Assembly (NCBI GenBank): GCA_026627305.1
Contig: JAPNVD010000007.1
Span: forward strand, 1 to 64,000
Reading direction: 5' to 3'
Length of the DNA stretch: 64,000 nt
Source of the DNA: Sulfolobaceae archaeon
GTDB taxonomy: Archaea > Thermoproteota > Thermoprotei_A > Sulfolobales > Sulfolobaceae
Shown here: one piece after another, positions 44,585 to 54,536 of the stretch
How the letters are laid out: the number at the start of each line of letters is the position of its first letter
Position numbering within the stretch: position 1 is the first letter of the stretch
Position numbers and translations under genes: made by a program
The notes under the pieces: model-generated
What the model was told of the DNA's origin: nothing
The model's database searches: none
What the model saw: only the letters and a program-made list of their open reading frames with translations

Positions 44585-45295
44585 TCAGGAGAGAGAGGAT
44601 AGTAGTCTCTTTAGTCCATTTATTAGATCCTCCTCAGAGGGCTTTGTTGATATGATGAGGTTTATCTTTTCAACTTCAGCCAACCTAAGTGCTAAGGGGT
44701 CAATATTTATAGGCCTGTGGAGCACAATAACCTTAGGCTTTATTGGTGCTAACTTTATAGCCACCATTGGTGACCTACCAGAGCTTACCTTTGTAAATAC
44801 GAAAACCCTTCCCAGGGCTAGAGCTAAGAGCTGGTAATATTCCATTCCGCTCAAGGCAGTTATTGTCTTTATGCTGTCAGTTATAAGGTAACCATAAATC
44901 TTAGTGAAGGGGTCAACTTCACCCACTGGGATTATGCCATCAACTGCCTTCACCACTTCATCTACCGTAACTGGTCTTGGAAAGTCCCTCATATCTTCAA
45001 CGAATGGAAAAGAAAGGTTAAAGGCGCTGGCTAACTCTTTCACTATCTTGTAGTCCCTCCTGGAGTCTATCTCAATGAGAGCCCTTATATAGTTCCTCAG
45101 GAACTCGGCTCCTGGCTGTCTCCTGTTCCTCTCATAGTCCGCTATCACTGACTGAGATATTCCCATCTCTTTAGCTAGTTCCCCTTGTGAGACCTGAAAG
45201 GTCTCTCTCCACTTCCTCATAGAAGCCCCTGGGTTTTTGCTCCAGATAATATCACCAGCTATCCTCTTGGCAATAATGTCTACTAAATAGTCCAC
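44585..45295 (-). CDS. XRE-type HTH regulator with C-terminal sensor domain (COG1709-like)
   Basis: 236 residues from GTG 45295. Residues about 28-75 are a Cro/C1-type helix-turn-helix (FQVSQGELAKEMGISQSVIAD, then YERNRRQPGAEFL). The remaining 150 residues form an alpha/beta domain (from about 105) with a Pro/Val-rich core; ligand unknown. This layout fits predicted archaeal regulators of COG1709. Divergent from tRNA-Pro and close upstream of the S-layer block; control of that block is possible but not shown. Confidence 0.75.
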   Translation of the reverse strand: MDYLVDIIAKRIAGDIIWSKNPGASMRKWRETFQVSQGELAKEMGISQSVIADYERNRRQPGAEFLRNYIRALIEIDSRRDYKIVKELASAFNLSFPFVEDMRDFPRPVTVDEVVKAVDGIIPVGEVDPFTKIYGYLITDSIKTITALSGMEYYQLLALALGRVFVFTKVSSGRSPMVAIKLAPIKPKVIVLHRPINIDPLALRLAEVEKINLIISTKPSEEDLINGLKRLLSSLS

Positions 45296-45301
45296 ATAAT
45301 T

Positions 45302-45323
45302 CTTATAAGTTTCAAATTTAAAT
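45302..45323. promoter_or_regulatory. divergent promoters of tRNA-Pro and the HTH gene
   Basis: CTTATAAG (45302-45309, palindromic) lies about 31 nt before tRNA-Pro. Minus-strand ATTTAAATTT (45314-45323) lies about 25 nt before GTG 45295. Only 41 bp separate the two genes, so the complexes overlap. Confidence 0.45.
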
Positions 45324-45336
45324 ATCTAAGTAGAAT

Positions 45337-45412
45337 GGGCCCGTAGTCTAGCCTGGACTAGGATGCAAGGTTCGGGTCCTTGTGGTCCCGGGTTCAAATC
45401 CCGGCGGGCCCA
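45337..45412 (+). tRNA. tRNA-Pro (CGG)
   Basis: 76 nt. Acceptor GGGCCCG/CGGGCCC with discriminator A; anticodon stem CAAGG/CCTTG, loop TTCGGGT, anticodon CGG; T arm CCGGG-TTCAAAT-CCCGG. No intron. Confidence 0.95.
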
Positions 45413-45554
45413 TACATTAGCAGAACGGAAAGGTATAAGAGGAGGAAAAGAGAAGATTAGGACATAAATAATAGATAATAAAATAGAAACAGCTTTCCCT
45501 TCTCTTCTTTTTAATCCAAAAAAGGAAAGGAAAGTAATAAAAGCGATTATTAAG

Positions 45555-45896
45555 CTATGGATTAGCTCCTGTTAAGATCATCAGAGCTTTAGCAACATCT
45601 CCATTTGCTTTATTTAACGCTTCTCTAACCTCTTGTTCGCTCTTCCCTGTCTGCTCCATTAAGAACTTCACATCCTCCTCCCTTATCTCGACGGTTTTCT
45701 GCTTAGGCTCTTCCTTTATGGTGCCTATTACCGTTATCGCTTCTTGACCCATAACTGTAGCCTTAGTGACTGTGGGATTCTCAATTATGATGTTCTTATC
45801 CTCTGTTTCGATGATCACCCTTATAGCATTTATCTGCTCAGCCTTAATTCCCATCTTTTCGAGTTTTTTTAGGTCGCTCTGTTTTATCTTTACCAC
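45555..45896 (-). CDS. nac: archaeal nascent polypeptide-associated complex protein (NAC)
   Basis: 113 residues, the usual size. NAC domain (about 10-65) with VIIETEDKNIIIENPTVT and a UBA domain at the C-terminus (about 72-112: EIREEDVKFLMEQTGKSEQ, then EALNKANGDVAKAL). Binds ribosomes as a homodimer and contacts emerging chains. Divergent from the RNase J gene. Confidence 0.9.
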   Translation of the reverse strand: MVKIKQSDLKKLEKMGIKAEQINAIRVIIETEDKNIIIENPTVTKATVMGQEAITVIGTIKEEPKQKTVEIREEDVKFLMEQTGKSEQEVREALNKANGDVAKALMILTGANP

Positions 45897-45954
45897 AATT
45901 AAATCTACTAAAACACCAAACTTAATATTTTCTGATTAAATATTTATCACCTAA

Positions 45955-47220
45955 ATGAGTGGCTTTATCAAGATCTTAGGAGGAGGCAAGGAAGTAGGAA
46001 GGTCAGCTATAGAGGTTGGGAACGAAGAGAGTTGTGTAATATTGGATTACGGCGTAAACTTCGACTCTAAAGATAACCCTAACTTCCCACTTCAGGAGCT
46101 TCCGAAGAAGGTCAAGGGATTCGTAGCAACGCACTCACATCTAGACCATATAGGTGCTTTGCCTATCTACCAGATATCGACAGATATTCAAGTGTATGGA
46201 ACTAAAATCACTAAAGATATAGGTGAGCTGATCCTAAAGGATTTCCTCAAGCTCTCTGGATCCAAGATCCCCTACGAATGGGTAGAAGTGAGAAAGACTT
46301 TAGACCACTTTAGGACGATAAACTACAATGAGGAACTTGAGATAGAGAATTTCAAGTTAACGCTGAGCAATGCAGGACATATTCCAGGTAGTGGGATAGC
46401 TAAAGTAGTTGTAGGAGATAAGGTCGTAGCTTACACTGGTGATATAAACACCATAGAGACTAAGTTGTCCCCACCAGCCGATTTAGGCTCATTAAGCGAT
46501 GTTAACGTTTTAGTAATGGAAGCCACTTACGGTAAGTTCAATCATCCTCCTAGACCACAAGTGGAAAACGAGTTTTATGAGGCTGTTAGGGAAGTAGTAG
46601 AAAACGGAGGTACTGTGCTTGTGCCCTCGTTTAGCCTAGCCAGGAGCCAGGAAATCCTCTCAATATTAATGGAGAAGGGGTTTGATTACCCAGTTAGCTA
46701 TGATGGGATGGTAAAGGAGATTCTCGAAATAATGATAAAGAATAAGGAATTCATAAATAGAGCTGACCTTCTAGCTAAGGTTTATGATAGTTATAGATAT
46801 GTGAAGGGATGGGAGGATAGGCATAAGGTATGGAAGGAGAGCGGGGTAATAGTTGCCAGCGCTGGAATGCTAAAGGGAGGACCAGCTCTCTATTACCTAA
46901 AGAAGTTGTACGATAACCCTAAGAACGCTGTGTTTCTAGTCAGCTATCAGGGGGAGAACACGCCAGGAAGGAAGTTGATCGAGGAAGGTAGGATGGAGTC
47001 AAACGCACCTTACTTGAAGGCTAGGTTAGAGTTATTTGACTTCTCAAGTCATGCAGGCAAGGATCAGTTATTGGAAATAGCTAAGAGCGCTAAATCTCTA
47101 GAGAAGCTAGTCATAGTTCATTCAAGCCCTGACAACGCTGAATTTTTTGCTTCACTTGCTAAGGAAAAGTTAGGAGTTGAAGTTATAGTGGCAGAAAACG
47201 GTATGGAGATAAAGCTATGA
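45955..47220 (+). CDS. rnj: archaeal RNase J (beta-CASP metallo-beta-lactamase)
   Basis: 421 residues. Metal motif HSHLDH gives H60, H62, D64 and H65 (THSHLDHIG). Further His in SNAGHIPGS, Asp in AYTGDIN, and beta-CASP motifs [20 protein letters not shown] and FSSHAG are all present. Acts as a 5'-to-3' exoribonuclease in mRNA turnover. Its stop overlaps the ThrRS-ed start (ATGA). Confidence 0.92.
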   Translation: MSGFIKILGGGKEVGRSAIEVGNEESCVILDYGVNFDSKDNPNFPLQELPKKVKGFVATHSHLDHIGALPIYQISTDIQVYGTKITKDIGELILKDFLKLSGSKIPYEWVEVRKTLDHFRTINYNEELEIENFKLTLSNAGHIPGSGIAKVVVGDKVVAYTGDINTIETKLSPPADLGSLSDVNVLVMEATYGKFNHPPRPQVENEFYEAVREVVENGGTVLVPSFSLARSQEILSILMEKGFDYPVSYDGMVKEILEIMIKNKEFINRADLLAKVYDSYRYVKGWEDRHKVWKESGVIVASAGMLKGGPALYYLKKLYDNPKNAVFLVSYQGENTPGRKLIEEGRMESNAPYLKARLELFDFSSHAGKDQLLEIAKSAKSLEKLVIVHSSPDNAEFFASLAKEKLGVEVIVAENGMEIKL

Positions 47221-48437
47221 TAATACTTTACATCCACACCTCGGATTTCTTCTTTAAAGTAAAAGAGAAGGCTGTTGAAAGAGCTGAGGAACCAGTTCCT
47301 GAGACTTTGGAACTGAAGAACGTTCTAGTAGCTTATACGACTATAGAAAAGGGGGATAACGAAGAGGTGGTTAAGAGGGCTTCTGAAGATATAATCAAGG
47401 TATTCAACGAGGTAAAGGCTTCTGCGGTGGTAGTATATCCATATGCCCACCTCTCCTCGAATCTGGCAACTCCAGAAACTGCTATAAAACTGTTAAACGA
47501 GCTATATCAGGAGATCAAGAGCAAGGGAATAAACGCTTACAAGACACCTTTTGGCTGGTATAAAGAGTTCTCAATTCATTGCCTAGGTCATCCTTTGAGT
47601 GAGCTATCTAGGAGGATAAGGGTTGAAGAGCTAGAGGAGTATCAGAAGTCTGAAGAAATGGAGGTATGCAATAAGTTCGGTTTTCCACATTCCCCTCATA
47701 GTCTATTTATAAAGAACGCTGTTATAGAGTATTTAAAGTATAAATTGAAGCCGATTACAGTATTTGAAGGTCCTGTAGATGATTTGCCTGAAAACTCTAT
47801 GGAGATACTGTATTCAGAGCCTAAAGGAAGGAGAGTCCCCTGCATAAATGATAGCGTTAGAATCCAGTTGAGGTATAGGATAGGGGGAGGAGGGGAAGAA
47901 AGAGTTAACATAAACGATATCTTTACAGATATTCCTAACGAGTTCAAGGATTCTAAGAACACGCTTAAGATCTATTGGCAGGAGAGTGGAGGAAGTGGTA
48001 AGGGCTACATTTATGTCAACGTAAACAATCTAGTCTATTACTATCTCTTAGAGGCTAGCAAGAAGAACCCACCAACCCTTCCTTTATGGATGAACCCTGT
48101 ACACATTAGGATATTGCCAGTTAAGAAGGACTTCTTGGACTATGCAATAAGGGTGGCTAACGAATTAAAGGACTTGAGGGTCGAAGTTGATGATCTAGAT
48201 GACGGTTTAGGTAATAAGATAAGGAGAGCGGGAAAGGAATGGATACCTTATGTAGCAGTTGTTGGAGAAAGAGAAGCTAAAACGAACTCCCTTAGCGTTA
48301 GAATAAGGGAAAAGAACGAGCAGAGGAGCTTCACAATAGACGAGATCAGGAGAGAAATAGCCGAAGGAGATCCTTTATTACTGAAACCCATTTTACCAAC
48401 ATTTTTATCAAAGAGACCAAAATTAGAATACTTGTGA
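47217..48437 (+). CDS. thrS-ed: trans-editing threonyl-tRNA synthetase-like protein (ThrRS-ed)
   Basis: 406 residues. N-terminal archaeal ThrRS editing domain (1-145, DTD fold) with [14 protein letters not shown] and [19 protein letters not shown] (K116, H121, H125). The class II catalytic motifs are missing; a truncated middle segment leads into a C-terminal anticodon-binding domain (about 285-390, starting [14 protein letters not shown]). This is the crenarchaeal split in which ThrRS-ed hydrolyses Ser-tRNA(Thr) and a separate ThrRS-cat charges it. Coupled to RNase J at both ends of its operon (ATGA overlap, then GTGA with mvk). Confidence 0.88.
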   Translation: MIILYIHTSDFFFKVKEKAVERAEEPVPETLELKNVLVAYTTIEKGDNEEVVKRASEDIIKVFNEVKASAVVVYPYAHLSSNLATPETAIKLLNELYQEIKSKGINAYKTPFGWYKEFSIHCLGHPLSELSRRIRVEELEEYQKSEEMEVCNKFGFPHSPHSLFIKNAVIEYLKYKLKPITVFEGPVDDLPENSMEILYSEPKGRRVPCINDSVRIQLRYRIGGGGEERVNINDIFTDIPNEFKDSKNTLKIYWQESGGSGKGYIYVNVNNLVYYYLLEASKKNPPTLPLWMNPVHIRILPVKKDFLDYAIRVANELKDLRVEVDDLDDGLGNKIRRAGKEWIPYVAVVGEREAKTNSLSVRIREKNEQRSFTIDEIRREIAEGDPLLLKPILPTFLSKRPKLEYL

Positions 48438-49378
48438 TAAAAGCAATAGTGCCCTTAAAATTAACTCTTTTTGGAGAGCATGCAGTAGTTTATGGAAGAC
48501 CAGCTATAGCGTTTACAATAAGTGAACATTTAGCAGTTACAGTTAAAGACAGCGATGAATTCCTGATAAAGTCCGATGAATTGCCAATAAAAGGAGTAAA
48601 GGTAAACCTAAGGGATTTTAAAATAGAAAACGAAAGAATAAAAGGCTTATTAGCTTATGTCATCGAAGCCATCAAGTATTTCGGTGAAGAGAAAAAAGCA
48701 GAAATTAGCATAGAGAGTAGTGTAGAACCCTCTGTTGGACTAGGGACTAGCGCCGCTGTGACTGTGGGCACTGTTGCAGCCTATTCCGCGTTTTTAGGTA
48801 AGAAGTTGAGTAAGGAGGAAATAGCAAAGATATCTCATGAGGTTGAGTTAAGGGTACAGGGTATAGCCAGTAAGATGGATACCCATACTGAAGCCTTAGG
48901 AGGGTTTGTATACTTTGATGAAAGAGGGGGGCTCCAACAGTTAGGAAGGGTAAATATTAGCTTTAGTGCTGGGTACTTTAGGAGATTTATGACTACTGCT
49001 GAGATGTTGAAGAGGGTAAGAAAATTGAAAGAGAAGTATTCAAAGCTCTTCGATAATTTGTTAGATGAAATAGCTGAGATAACAAAGATGGGCAAGGAAG
49101 CCTTAATTAGGTCAGATGAGGATGAGGTTGGATATCTGATGTATCTCAATCACGGTTTACTCTTCTCTCTAGGCGTTACCGCACCTGTTTTGGACAACTT
49201 TGTTTCAACTGCTAAGTTAATGGGGATAAAAGGGTGTAAGATGAGCGGTGGTGGTGCTGGCGGCGCTGTTGTCTGTACAAGGGATGACAGGGTTAATGTG
49301 TTGATGGATGTTATGGGAGCTAGGAGGATAAACGCTGAACCAACGTTTACAGGAGTTCAAATCTTTTCCGAGGATTGA
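48434..49378 (+). CDS. mvk: mevalonate kinase
   Basis: 314 residues, GHMP kinase family. Motifs: GEHAVVYGRPAIA (motif 1), GLGTSAAVTVGTVAAYS (ATP-binding motif 2) and KMSGGGAGGAVV (motif 3). Phosphorylates mevalonate for the archaeal isoprenoid lipids. GTG start overlaps the preceding stop. Confidence 0.92.
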   Translation: MIKAIVPLKLTLFGEHAVVYGRPAIAFTISEHLAVTVKDSDEFLIKSDELPIKGVKVNLRDFKIENERIKGLLAYVIEAIKYFGEEKKAEISIESSVEPSVGLGTSAAVTVGTVAAYSAFLGKKLSKEEIAKISHEVELRVQGIASKMDTHTEALGGFVYFDERGGLQQLGRVNISFSAGYFRRFMTTAEMLKRVRKLKEKYSKLFDNLLDEIAEITKMGKEALIRSDEDEVGYLMYLNHGLLFSLGVTAPVLDNFVSTAKLMGIKGCKMSGGGAGGAVVCTRDDRVNVLMDVMGARRINAEPTFTGVQIFSED

Positions 49379-49451
49379 TAGTCTGTTGTTAGCCATGTGT
49401 AGTGTGGTTTTGAATAATTTTTAATAATTTCAGAAAAGATAGGTATATGAG

Positions 49452-51224
49452 TTGTGCGGGATAATAGGGATAACTTCGTTAACTGATAAGAACCTAGCCC
49501 AAATCACTGTTTCGTGCTTAGAAAAGCTGGAATATCGTGGATATGATAGTGTTGGAGTGGCTTCACTTCAAGGCTCGATTTTAGAAGTCAGAAAGGCTAA
49601 GGGGACTGTTAAGGAAGTAGTCCAAAAAAAGAATATATTATCGATGAGGGGGAACGTTTTCCTAGGCCACACCAGATGGGCTACCCATGGACCACCATCA
49701 GATTATAACGCTCATCCCCATACTGATTGTTCTAACTCCATAGCTGTAATACATAATGGGACTTTAAAGAACTTCAAAGAATTAAAAGAAAGTCTAATAG
49801 CATTAGGTCACATTTTTAGGAGTGAGACCGACACAGAGGTCATTCCCCATTTAATAGAGGAGTATAGAAAGAAGGGTTTTGATACTTTCACAGCTTTCAA
49901 AAAAGCTGTTCTAGATCTAGAGGGTAGCTACGCGATTTTAGCTATAGTAAAGGGAGAGAATAGGATATACTTTGCGAAAAAGGACAACCCATTAGTAATA
50001 GGCATGGGAGAGGGAACTAATTTCGTAGCCTCAGACATCCCAGCGTTCTTAGACTACACTAAAAAGGTGGTAATAATAAATGATGGTGAGCTAGGGTATG
50101 TAACTCCTACTTCGATTTACATAGAAGACCTTAGAGGTAATGTGATTGATGTCACAAAGAGGATTAGAATAATTGACTGGGACGCACAAGCGGCATCGAA
50201 AGAGGGTTATCCCCACTTCATGCTTAAGGAGATACACGAAAGCGCTAGGGCTATCAATGATACTATAAATGGCCTGCTATCAGAAACAGAGCTCGTAGAA
50301 GAAATAACTGAGAGGCTTAAAGGTTCTGATAGGATAATAGTAATAGCTGCCGGAACTAGTTATCATGCAGGTCTATATTTCACTATCCTCCTGAACAGGC
50401 TAGGTTATACTGCATTACCTGTAATAGCTTCTGAGTATTATAACATCAACGCGAAAAGGGGAGATTCCGTAATAGCCATAAGCCAAAGCGGTGAAACTAT
50501 AGACGTTTTAATGGGAATAAGAAAAATGAAGGAGAAAGGTGCAACAATAATATCGATAACTAACGTTATTGATAGTGCGATATCCAGGGAGAGCGATTAT
50601 AAGCTTTACATGAGGGCTGGTCCTGAAATAGGGGTTGCAGCAACAAAGACTTTTAGCTCCCAACTTGCAGTGCTTCTGTTCCTTTATGCCTATTTGGCTA
50701 AGATAGATTATAAAGAGCTGTTAAGCGCTCCTGAAGTGATAAAGAACAGCATATCCTTAGGAGAGGGTATAGCTAAAAAGGTAGGAGAAGAGCTAGCACT
50801 TCAGAAGAGCGTTTATTACTTAGGTAGGGGTCTTTCATTACCTCTAGCAATGGAAGGCGCATTAAAGATAAAAGAGATAGCCTATGTGCATGCAGAAGCT
50901 TATCCTGCAGGGGAGAGCAAACACGGTCCTATAGCGCTAGTAGAGAAAGGTTATCCTGTGGTTTTCATAAATGATGGTGAACTAACGGATCTCTTAGAGA
51001 ATAACTTGCATGAGATGAAAGCTAGAGGTGCTAAGACTTATGCTATTAGCGTGAATAAGAGGCTTGGAGCTGAGACCGAAATACTGATAAAAGTTGATAA
51101 AGATATTTTATCGCCTTTTGCGATATCGCCTATAATCCAATTAATAGCCTATTATGCATCTACAGCTAAATCTCTCGATCCAGATAGACCTAGAAACCTA
51201 GCCAAGACGGTGACCGTTGAATGA
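49452..51224 (+). CDS. glmS: glutamine-fructose-6-phosphate aminotransferase
   Basis: 590 residues. TTG start gives Met-Cys, so Cys is the N-terminal nucleophile of the class II glutamine amidotransferase domain (CGIIGI, then HTRWATHG). Two SIS domains follow (AISQSGETIDVLMGI, and YYLGRGLSLPLAMEGALK) with the C-terminal DPDRPRNLAKTVTVE. Makes glucosamine-6-P for N-glycans and exopolysaccharide. An out-of-frame ATG at 49447 precedes the TTG. Coupled to the nucleotidyltransferase (ATGA). Confidence 0.93.
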   Translation: MCGIIGITSLTDKNLAQITVSCLEKLEYRGYDSVGVASLQGSILEVRKAKGTVKEVVQKKNILSMRGNVFLGHTRWATHGPPSDYNAHPHTDCSNSIAVIHNGTLKNFKELKESLIALGHIFRSETDTEVIPHLIEEYRKKGFDTFTAFKKAVLDLEGSYAILAIVKGENRIYFAKKDNPLVIGMGEGTNFVASDIPAFLDYTKKVVIINDGELGYVTPTSIYIEDLRGNVIDVTKRIRIIDWDAQAASKEGYPHFMLKEIHESARAINDTINGLLSETELVEEITERLKGSDRIIVIAAGTSYHAGLYFTILLNRLGYTALPVIASEYYNINAKRGDSVIAISQSGETIDVLMGIRKMKEKGATIISITNVIDSAISRESDYKLYMRAGPEIGVAATKTFSSQLAVLLFLYAYLAKIDYKELLSAPEVIKNSISLGEGIAKKVGEELALQKSVYYLGRGLSLPLAMEGALKIKEIAYVHAEAYPAGESKHGPIALVEKGYPVVFINDGELTDLLENNLHEMKARGAKTYAISVNKRLGAETEILIKVDKDILSPFAISPIIQLIAYYASTAKSLDPDRPRNLAKTVTVE

Positions 51225-52306
51225 AAGGCGTGATATTAGCTGGAGGGAGCGGTGAGGGATTAAGTCCCTATACCATGAAAAGACAAAAGGAGACTATAGG
51301 CATCTTGGGTAGTGCGGTGCTAGAATATGTAATAAATGGGCTAAAGAAGGCTGGAGTTAAAGAACTAATAGTCGTTACGAACAAGGAGAGGGGATACCAG
51401 GTTGAGGAAATCCTGAGCAAAAATACTGAAATCTCCTTCGAGTTAGTTATTCAAAAGAGTCAAGGAATTAGCGGTGCTGTAAGAGATGGTTTAGAGAAGG
51501 TTGATGAAGATTACGCTTTAGTAGCCTATGGCGATATAATAACCACTGAAGATTTTTACGTTAACTTGATGAACGCTTTCCTTTCATCTGGCGATAAATC
51601 AGTGTTCCCATTAGTCCCAGTAAGTGAAGGTTTAACAACTTATGGATTAGTTAAGATCGAGGACAACAAAATTAGGATAGTAAATGAAGGATCTACTCTA
51701 GCCTTAGCTGGTGCTTATATAATAAAGAAAGATTATTTTGACGATATACTCTCGTATATCTCCGAGTTGTTCAAAAGGGATAGCGCTAGGTACTTCATAT
51801 GGTCTGGTTTATGGCTTGATATAGGCTATCCTGAGGATATAATAAGGGCTGTAGAGGTCCTTTTATCTAATAAGAGAAACTCTTATATCTCTGAAACCGC
51901 TGAGATCTCTAAAACTGCTGTTCTTGGCAAGAATATTATAATAGAGGATAACGCTGTAGTGGAAGATTATAGTATAATTAAGGGGCCTGCTTACATAGGT
52001 AAAAACGCATATATAGGCTCTTATTCGCTAGTCAGAGATTATAGTGATGTAGAAGAAGGGGCTAAGATAGGGGCTTACTGTGAGATAGCTCACTCCATAG
52101 TAGGCAAAGATGCTGAAGTCGATTCCAAGTCCTATTTAACATTTACAATAGTGGGGGATCATGCCAAGATAGGAGCATCAGTTGTAACCCTTAGCTATCC
52201 CTATAATAAGGTAATTAGGGGTAAGGTAAATAAAATGGGTTCCCTTATTTCTCCATATAGTGAAATAGAGGCTGGTAAAATTCTTCAACCGGGTTTCAGG
52301 ATTTAG
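51221..52306 (+). CDS. sugar-1-phosphate nucleotidylyltransferase with left-handed beta-helix
   Basis: 361 residues: N-terminal nucleotidyltransferase domain (1-220) and a C-terminal hexapeptide-repeat helix (about 230-361). The signature normally reading GGSGTRLxPxTxxxPK is GGSGEGLSPYTMKRQKE here, so the conserved Arg is Gly. LWLDIGYPEDI is intact. Lies in an operon after glmS, so a UDP-GlcNAc or related route is likely, in which case it would form GlmU-like products. Overlaps convergently with PrpB by 4 nt. Confidence 0.8.
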   Translation: MKGVILAGGSGEGLSPYTMKRQKETIGILGSAVLEYVINGLKKAGVKELIVVTNKERGYQVEEILSKNTEISFELVIQKSQGISGAVRDGLEKVDEDYALVAYGDIITTEDFYVNLMNAFLSSGDKSVFPLVPVSEGLTTYGLVKIEDNKIRIVNEGSTLALAGAYIIKKDYFDDILSYISELFKRDSARYFIWSGLWLDIGYPEDIIRAVEVLLSNKRNSYISETAEISKTAVLGKNIIIEDNAVVEDYSIIKGPAYIGKNAYIGSYSLVRDYSDVEEGAKIGAYCEIAHSIVGKDAEVDSKSYLTFTIVGDHAKIGASVVTLSYPYNKVIRGKVNKMGSLISPYSEIEAGKILQPGFRI

Positions 52307-53187
52307 CTCTTTTTCTTCTCCCTGCCAAATACTACATCCTTAGCCTTCTTCTCCAACTGCTTATCTAGATCCTCATAGAACCAGTAGTTTATTACCTCGT
52401 ATTGCTCTTGTCTACTCATCATTTTATCCATTAAACTAGCCTGAGTTCCCTCCTTCAATAGAACTTCTAAAGCCTCCTTCATAGCCTTTGCAGCAACCCT
52501 GAATATGGTCACAGGAAATATCACGTATTTGTAACCTAACTCCCTGAACTCCGATGCCTTAATTAGTGGCGTTTTTCCGAACTCCGTCATGTTAGCCAAT
52601 AGGGGTGCTTTAACTTCTTTAGCAAAAGTGGCGAACTCTTCCTTGCTCTCGAGAGCTTCTGGAAATATGATGTCAGCCCCGGCTTCTACGTATAGTTTTG
52701 CCCTTTCTATAGCGTCATTTAACCCATTAACTCCTCTAGCATCAGTCCTAGCTACTATTAACATGTCTCTTCTAGCCTCTAACGCAGCTTTTATTTTAGC
52801 TATCATGTCGTATGGTTCAACAACCATCTTACCGCTAAGATGACCACACTTCTTAGGTAATACCTGATCTTCTATTTGTATAGCATTAGCACCTGCAGCT
52901 TCAAGAACTTTTACAGCTCTATATACGTTTATAGCTTCACCGAAACCTGTGTCTGCATCAACTATTATTGGAAGATCAGTCACAGCCCTTATCTTTCTCA
53001 CCATGTCTGCTATCTCATCTAAAGTTATTACTCCAAGGTCTGGAAGTCCATAAGATGAAGTTAAAGCTGCCCCTGATAGATAAAGGGCTTTAAAGCCCAC
53101 CTTTTGTGCTAATAGAGCTGTAAAGGGGCTAAATACTCCTGGAATTATTAAAAAATCAGCTTTTCGTAAGACTTCTGACAAGTTCAC
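52303..53187 (-). CDS. prpB: methylisocitrate/isocitrate lyase family enzyme (PrpB-like)
   Basis: 294 residues. Signature KKCGH (112-116) with the active-site Cys114, and the metal Asp pair in VDADTGFG (D77, D79). Belongs to the isocitrate-lyase/PEP-mutase superfamily; the partner PrpD favours methylisocitrate cleavage to pyruvate and succinate. GTG start lies 32 nt inside the end of prpD. Confidence 0.85.
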   Translation of the reverse strand: MNLSEVLRKADFLIIPGVFSPFTALLAQKVGFKALYLSGAALTSSYGLPDLGVITLDEIADMVRKIRAVTDLPIIVDADTGFGEAINVYRAVKVLEAAGANAIQIEDQVLPKKCGHLSGKMVVEPYDMIAKIKAALEARRDMLIVARTDARGVNGLNDAIERAKLYVEAGADIIFPEALESKEEFATFAKEVKAPLLANMTEFGKTPLIKASEFRELGYKYVIFPVTIFRVAAKAMKEALEVLLKEGTQASLMDKMMSRQEQYEVINYWFYEDLDKQLEKKAKDVVFGREKKKS

Positions 53188-54463
53188 TCACCTTCACGTT
53201 TTCTAAGTCCCATAGCAATTTAAGTTCTTCTCGCTTACCGTTTAATCTCAGGAACTTCTCTTCAACCTCTTCATCTGACATAGGGTTAGCTGAATGCCCC
53301 CTAGGAACTCTCACCTCATTAGTATAAACGCCTTTAGTTGTGTAAACTGTAAGCTTTATCGGTAACTCATTAGGGTAGACTTTAGTATATTCGGGAACTT
53401 CCTCTATCACAATCTTTTTCATCAGATCAACAACCTTCGGGTCTGTAAGGTTATCGTAAGCGTCAAGCCACAGGTCTTTATGGATAAGAGTATAGGCAAT
53501 TATATACGGTAAACTATGATCTGCAGTTTCCTTAGTTGTAGGCTTCCATTTGTCCTCAGTATCAGCTAGAATCGTCTTTGCAGCCTCATATGTCTCCACT
53601 ACCACTTTAGTTATCTCACCCTCATAATTGATGCTCTTAGCGACATCAACAGCAGCTTGCGCATGGTATTCTACTGGATATTTCTTTATATAGGTTCTCA
53701 AGATGCTATTGGGAGATCCTAAATTATCAAAAACCTTTAAGTCCATATCCTTAGCTATCAAGCTCATAAAACCGAACTTGCCTATAAAGGGAGTTTTAGG
53801 TCCTGTTATCCCAGCCATAGCTAGTAATGCTGAAAATACAGCATTTCTTGAAGCCTCAGCAGCAGCACCAGCTTTCCACATAGACAGTTCTCCCACCCTT
53901 GTCTCCCTTAACGCTACATGAGGAACTATGGATAATGAAATAGCGTTTCTTGCCTTCTCCTCATCCAAATTCAACAGTTTAGCTAAGGCTGCAGCAGTTG
54001 CGACTTCAAGAAAGTTAACATGGTCAAAACCCTTATGTCTTAATGATGTAGAATCGCATAACCTTACGCCTACTTCATAACCTATAGCAGTAGCTAAGAT
54101 TAAGTCTTTACCAGATTTATCAAACAGAGATCCTACTGCTAGTAAAGCCCCAAACATATCACTAGGATGTAAAGGTTCTTTGGATAGGTAAGTATCATTG
54201 AAATCGAGGTATCTTATCATGAACGTATTATAAAAGGCTGAAAAATCAGGGGATGTCCTATAACCATCAATAGTTAAGGAATTTCCAGGAAAGTTAGATA
54301 AAAGAGTCCTGGATAGCTGAATAGGGGGAGCATTGAGTGCTCCCCTAGCTACGGCTATAGAATCTATTAGCCTCCTCTTAACCTCCCTTATAACCTTATC
54401 GTTTAAATCGTCATAAGAGATGTGCTGAAGATACGATGCTATAATTTGTGCAGGATCTTCCAT
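53156..54463 (-). CDS. prpD: MmgE/PrpD-family 2-methylcitrate dehydratase
   Basis: 435 residues, typical length. N-terminal MmgE/PrpD helical domain (about 15-250) with DFNDTYLSKEPLHPSDMFGA and the KAGAAAEASRNAVFSALLA stretch; C-terminal domain with EVRVPRGHSANPMSDEEVEEKF. Dehydrates 2-methylcitrate in the propionate pathway. Forms a two-gene operon with PrpB (32-nt overlap); no methylcitrate synthase gene in view. Confidence 0.85.
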   Translation of the reverse strand: MEDPAQIIASYLQHISYDDLNDKVIREVKRRLIDSIAVARGALNAPPIQLSRTLLSNFPGNSLTIDGYRTSPDFSAFYNTFMIRYLDFNDTYLSKEPLHPSDMFGALLAVGSLFDKSGKDLILATAIGYEVGVRLCDSTSLRHKGFDHVNFLEVATAAALAKLLNLDEEKARNAISLSIVPHVALRETRVGELSMWKAGAAAEASRNAVFSALLAMAGITGPKTPFIGKFGFMSLIAKDMDLKVFDNLGSPNSILRTYIKKYPVEYHAQAAVDVAKSINYEGEITKVVVETYEAAKTILADTEDKWKPTTKETADHSLPYIIAYTLIHKDLWLDAYDNLTDPKVVDLMKKIVIEEVPEYTKVYPNELPIKLTVYTTKGVYTNEVRVPRGHSANPMSDEEVEEKFLRLNGKREELKLLWDLENVKVSELVRSLTKS

Positions 54464-54536
54464 GTATAATTTCTAAATTTTCCAAAGAATATAAGTGTAG
54501 CTAAGAAGATATAGGAAAGAAAAACAGATGAAAAAT

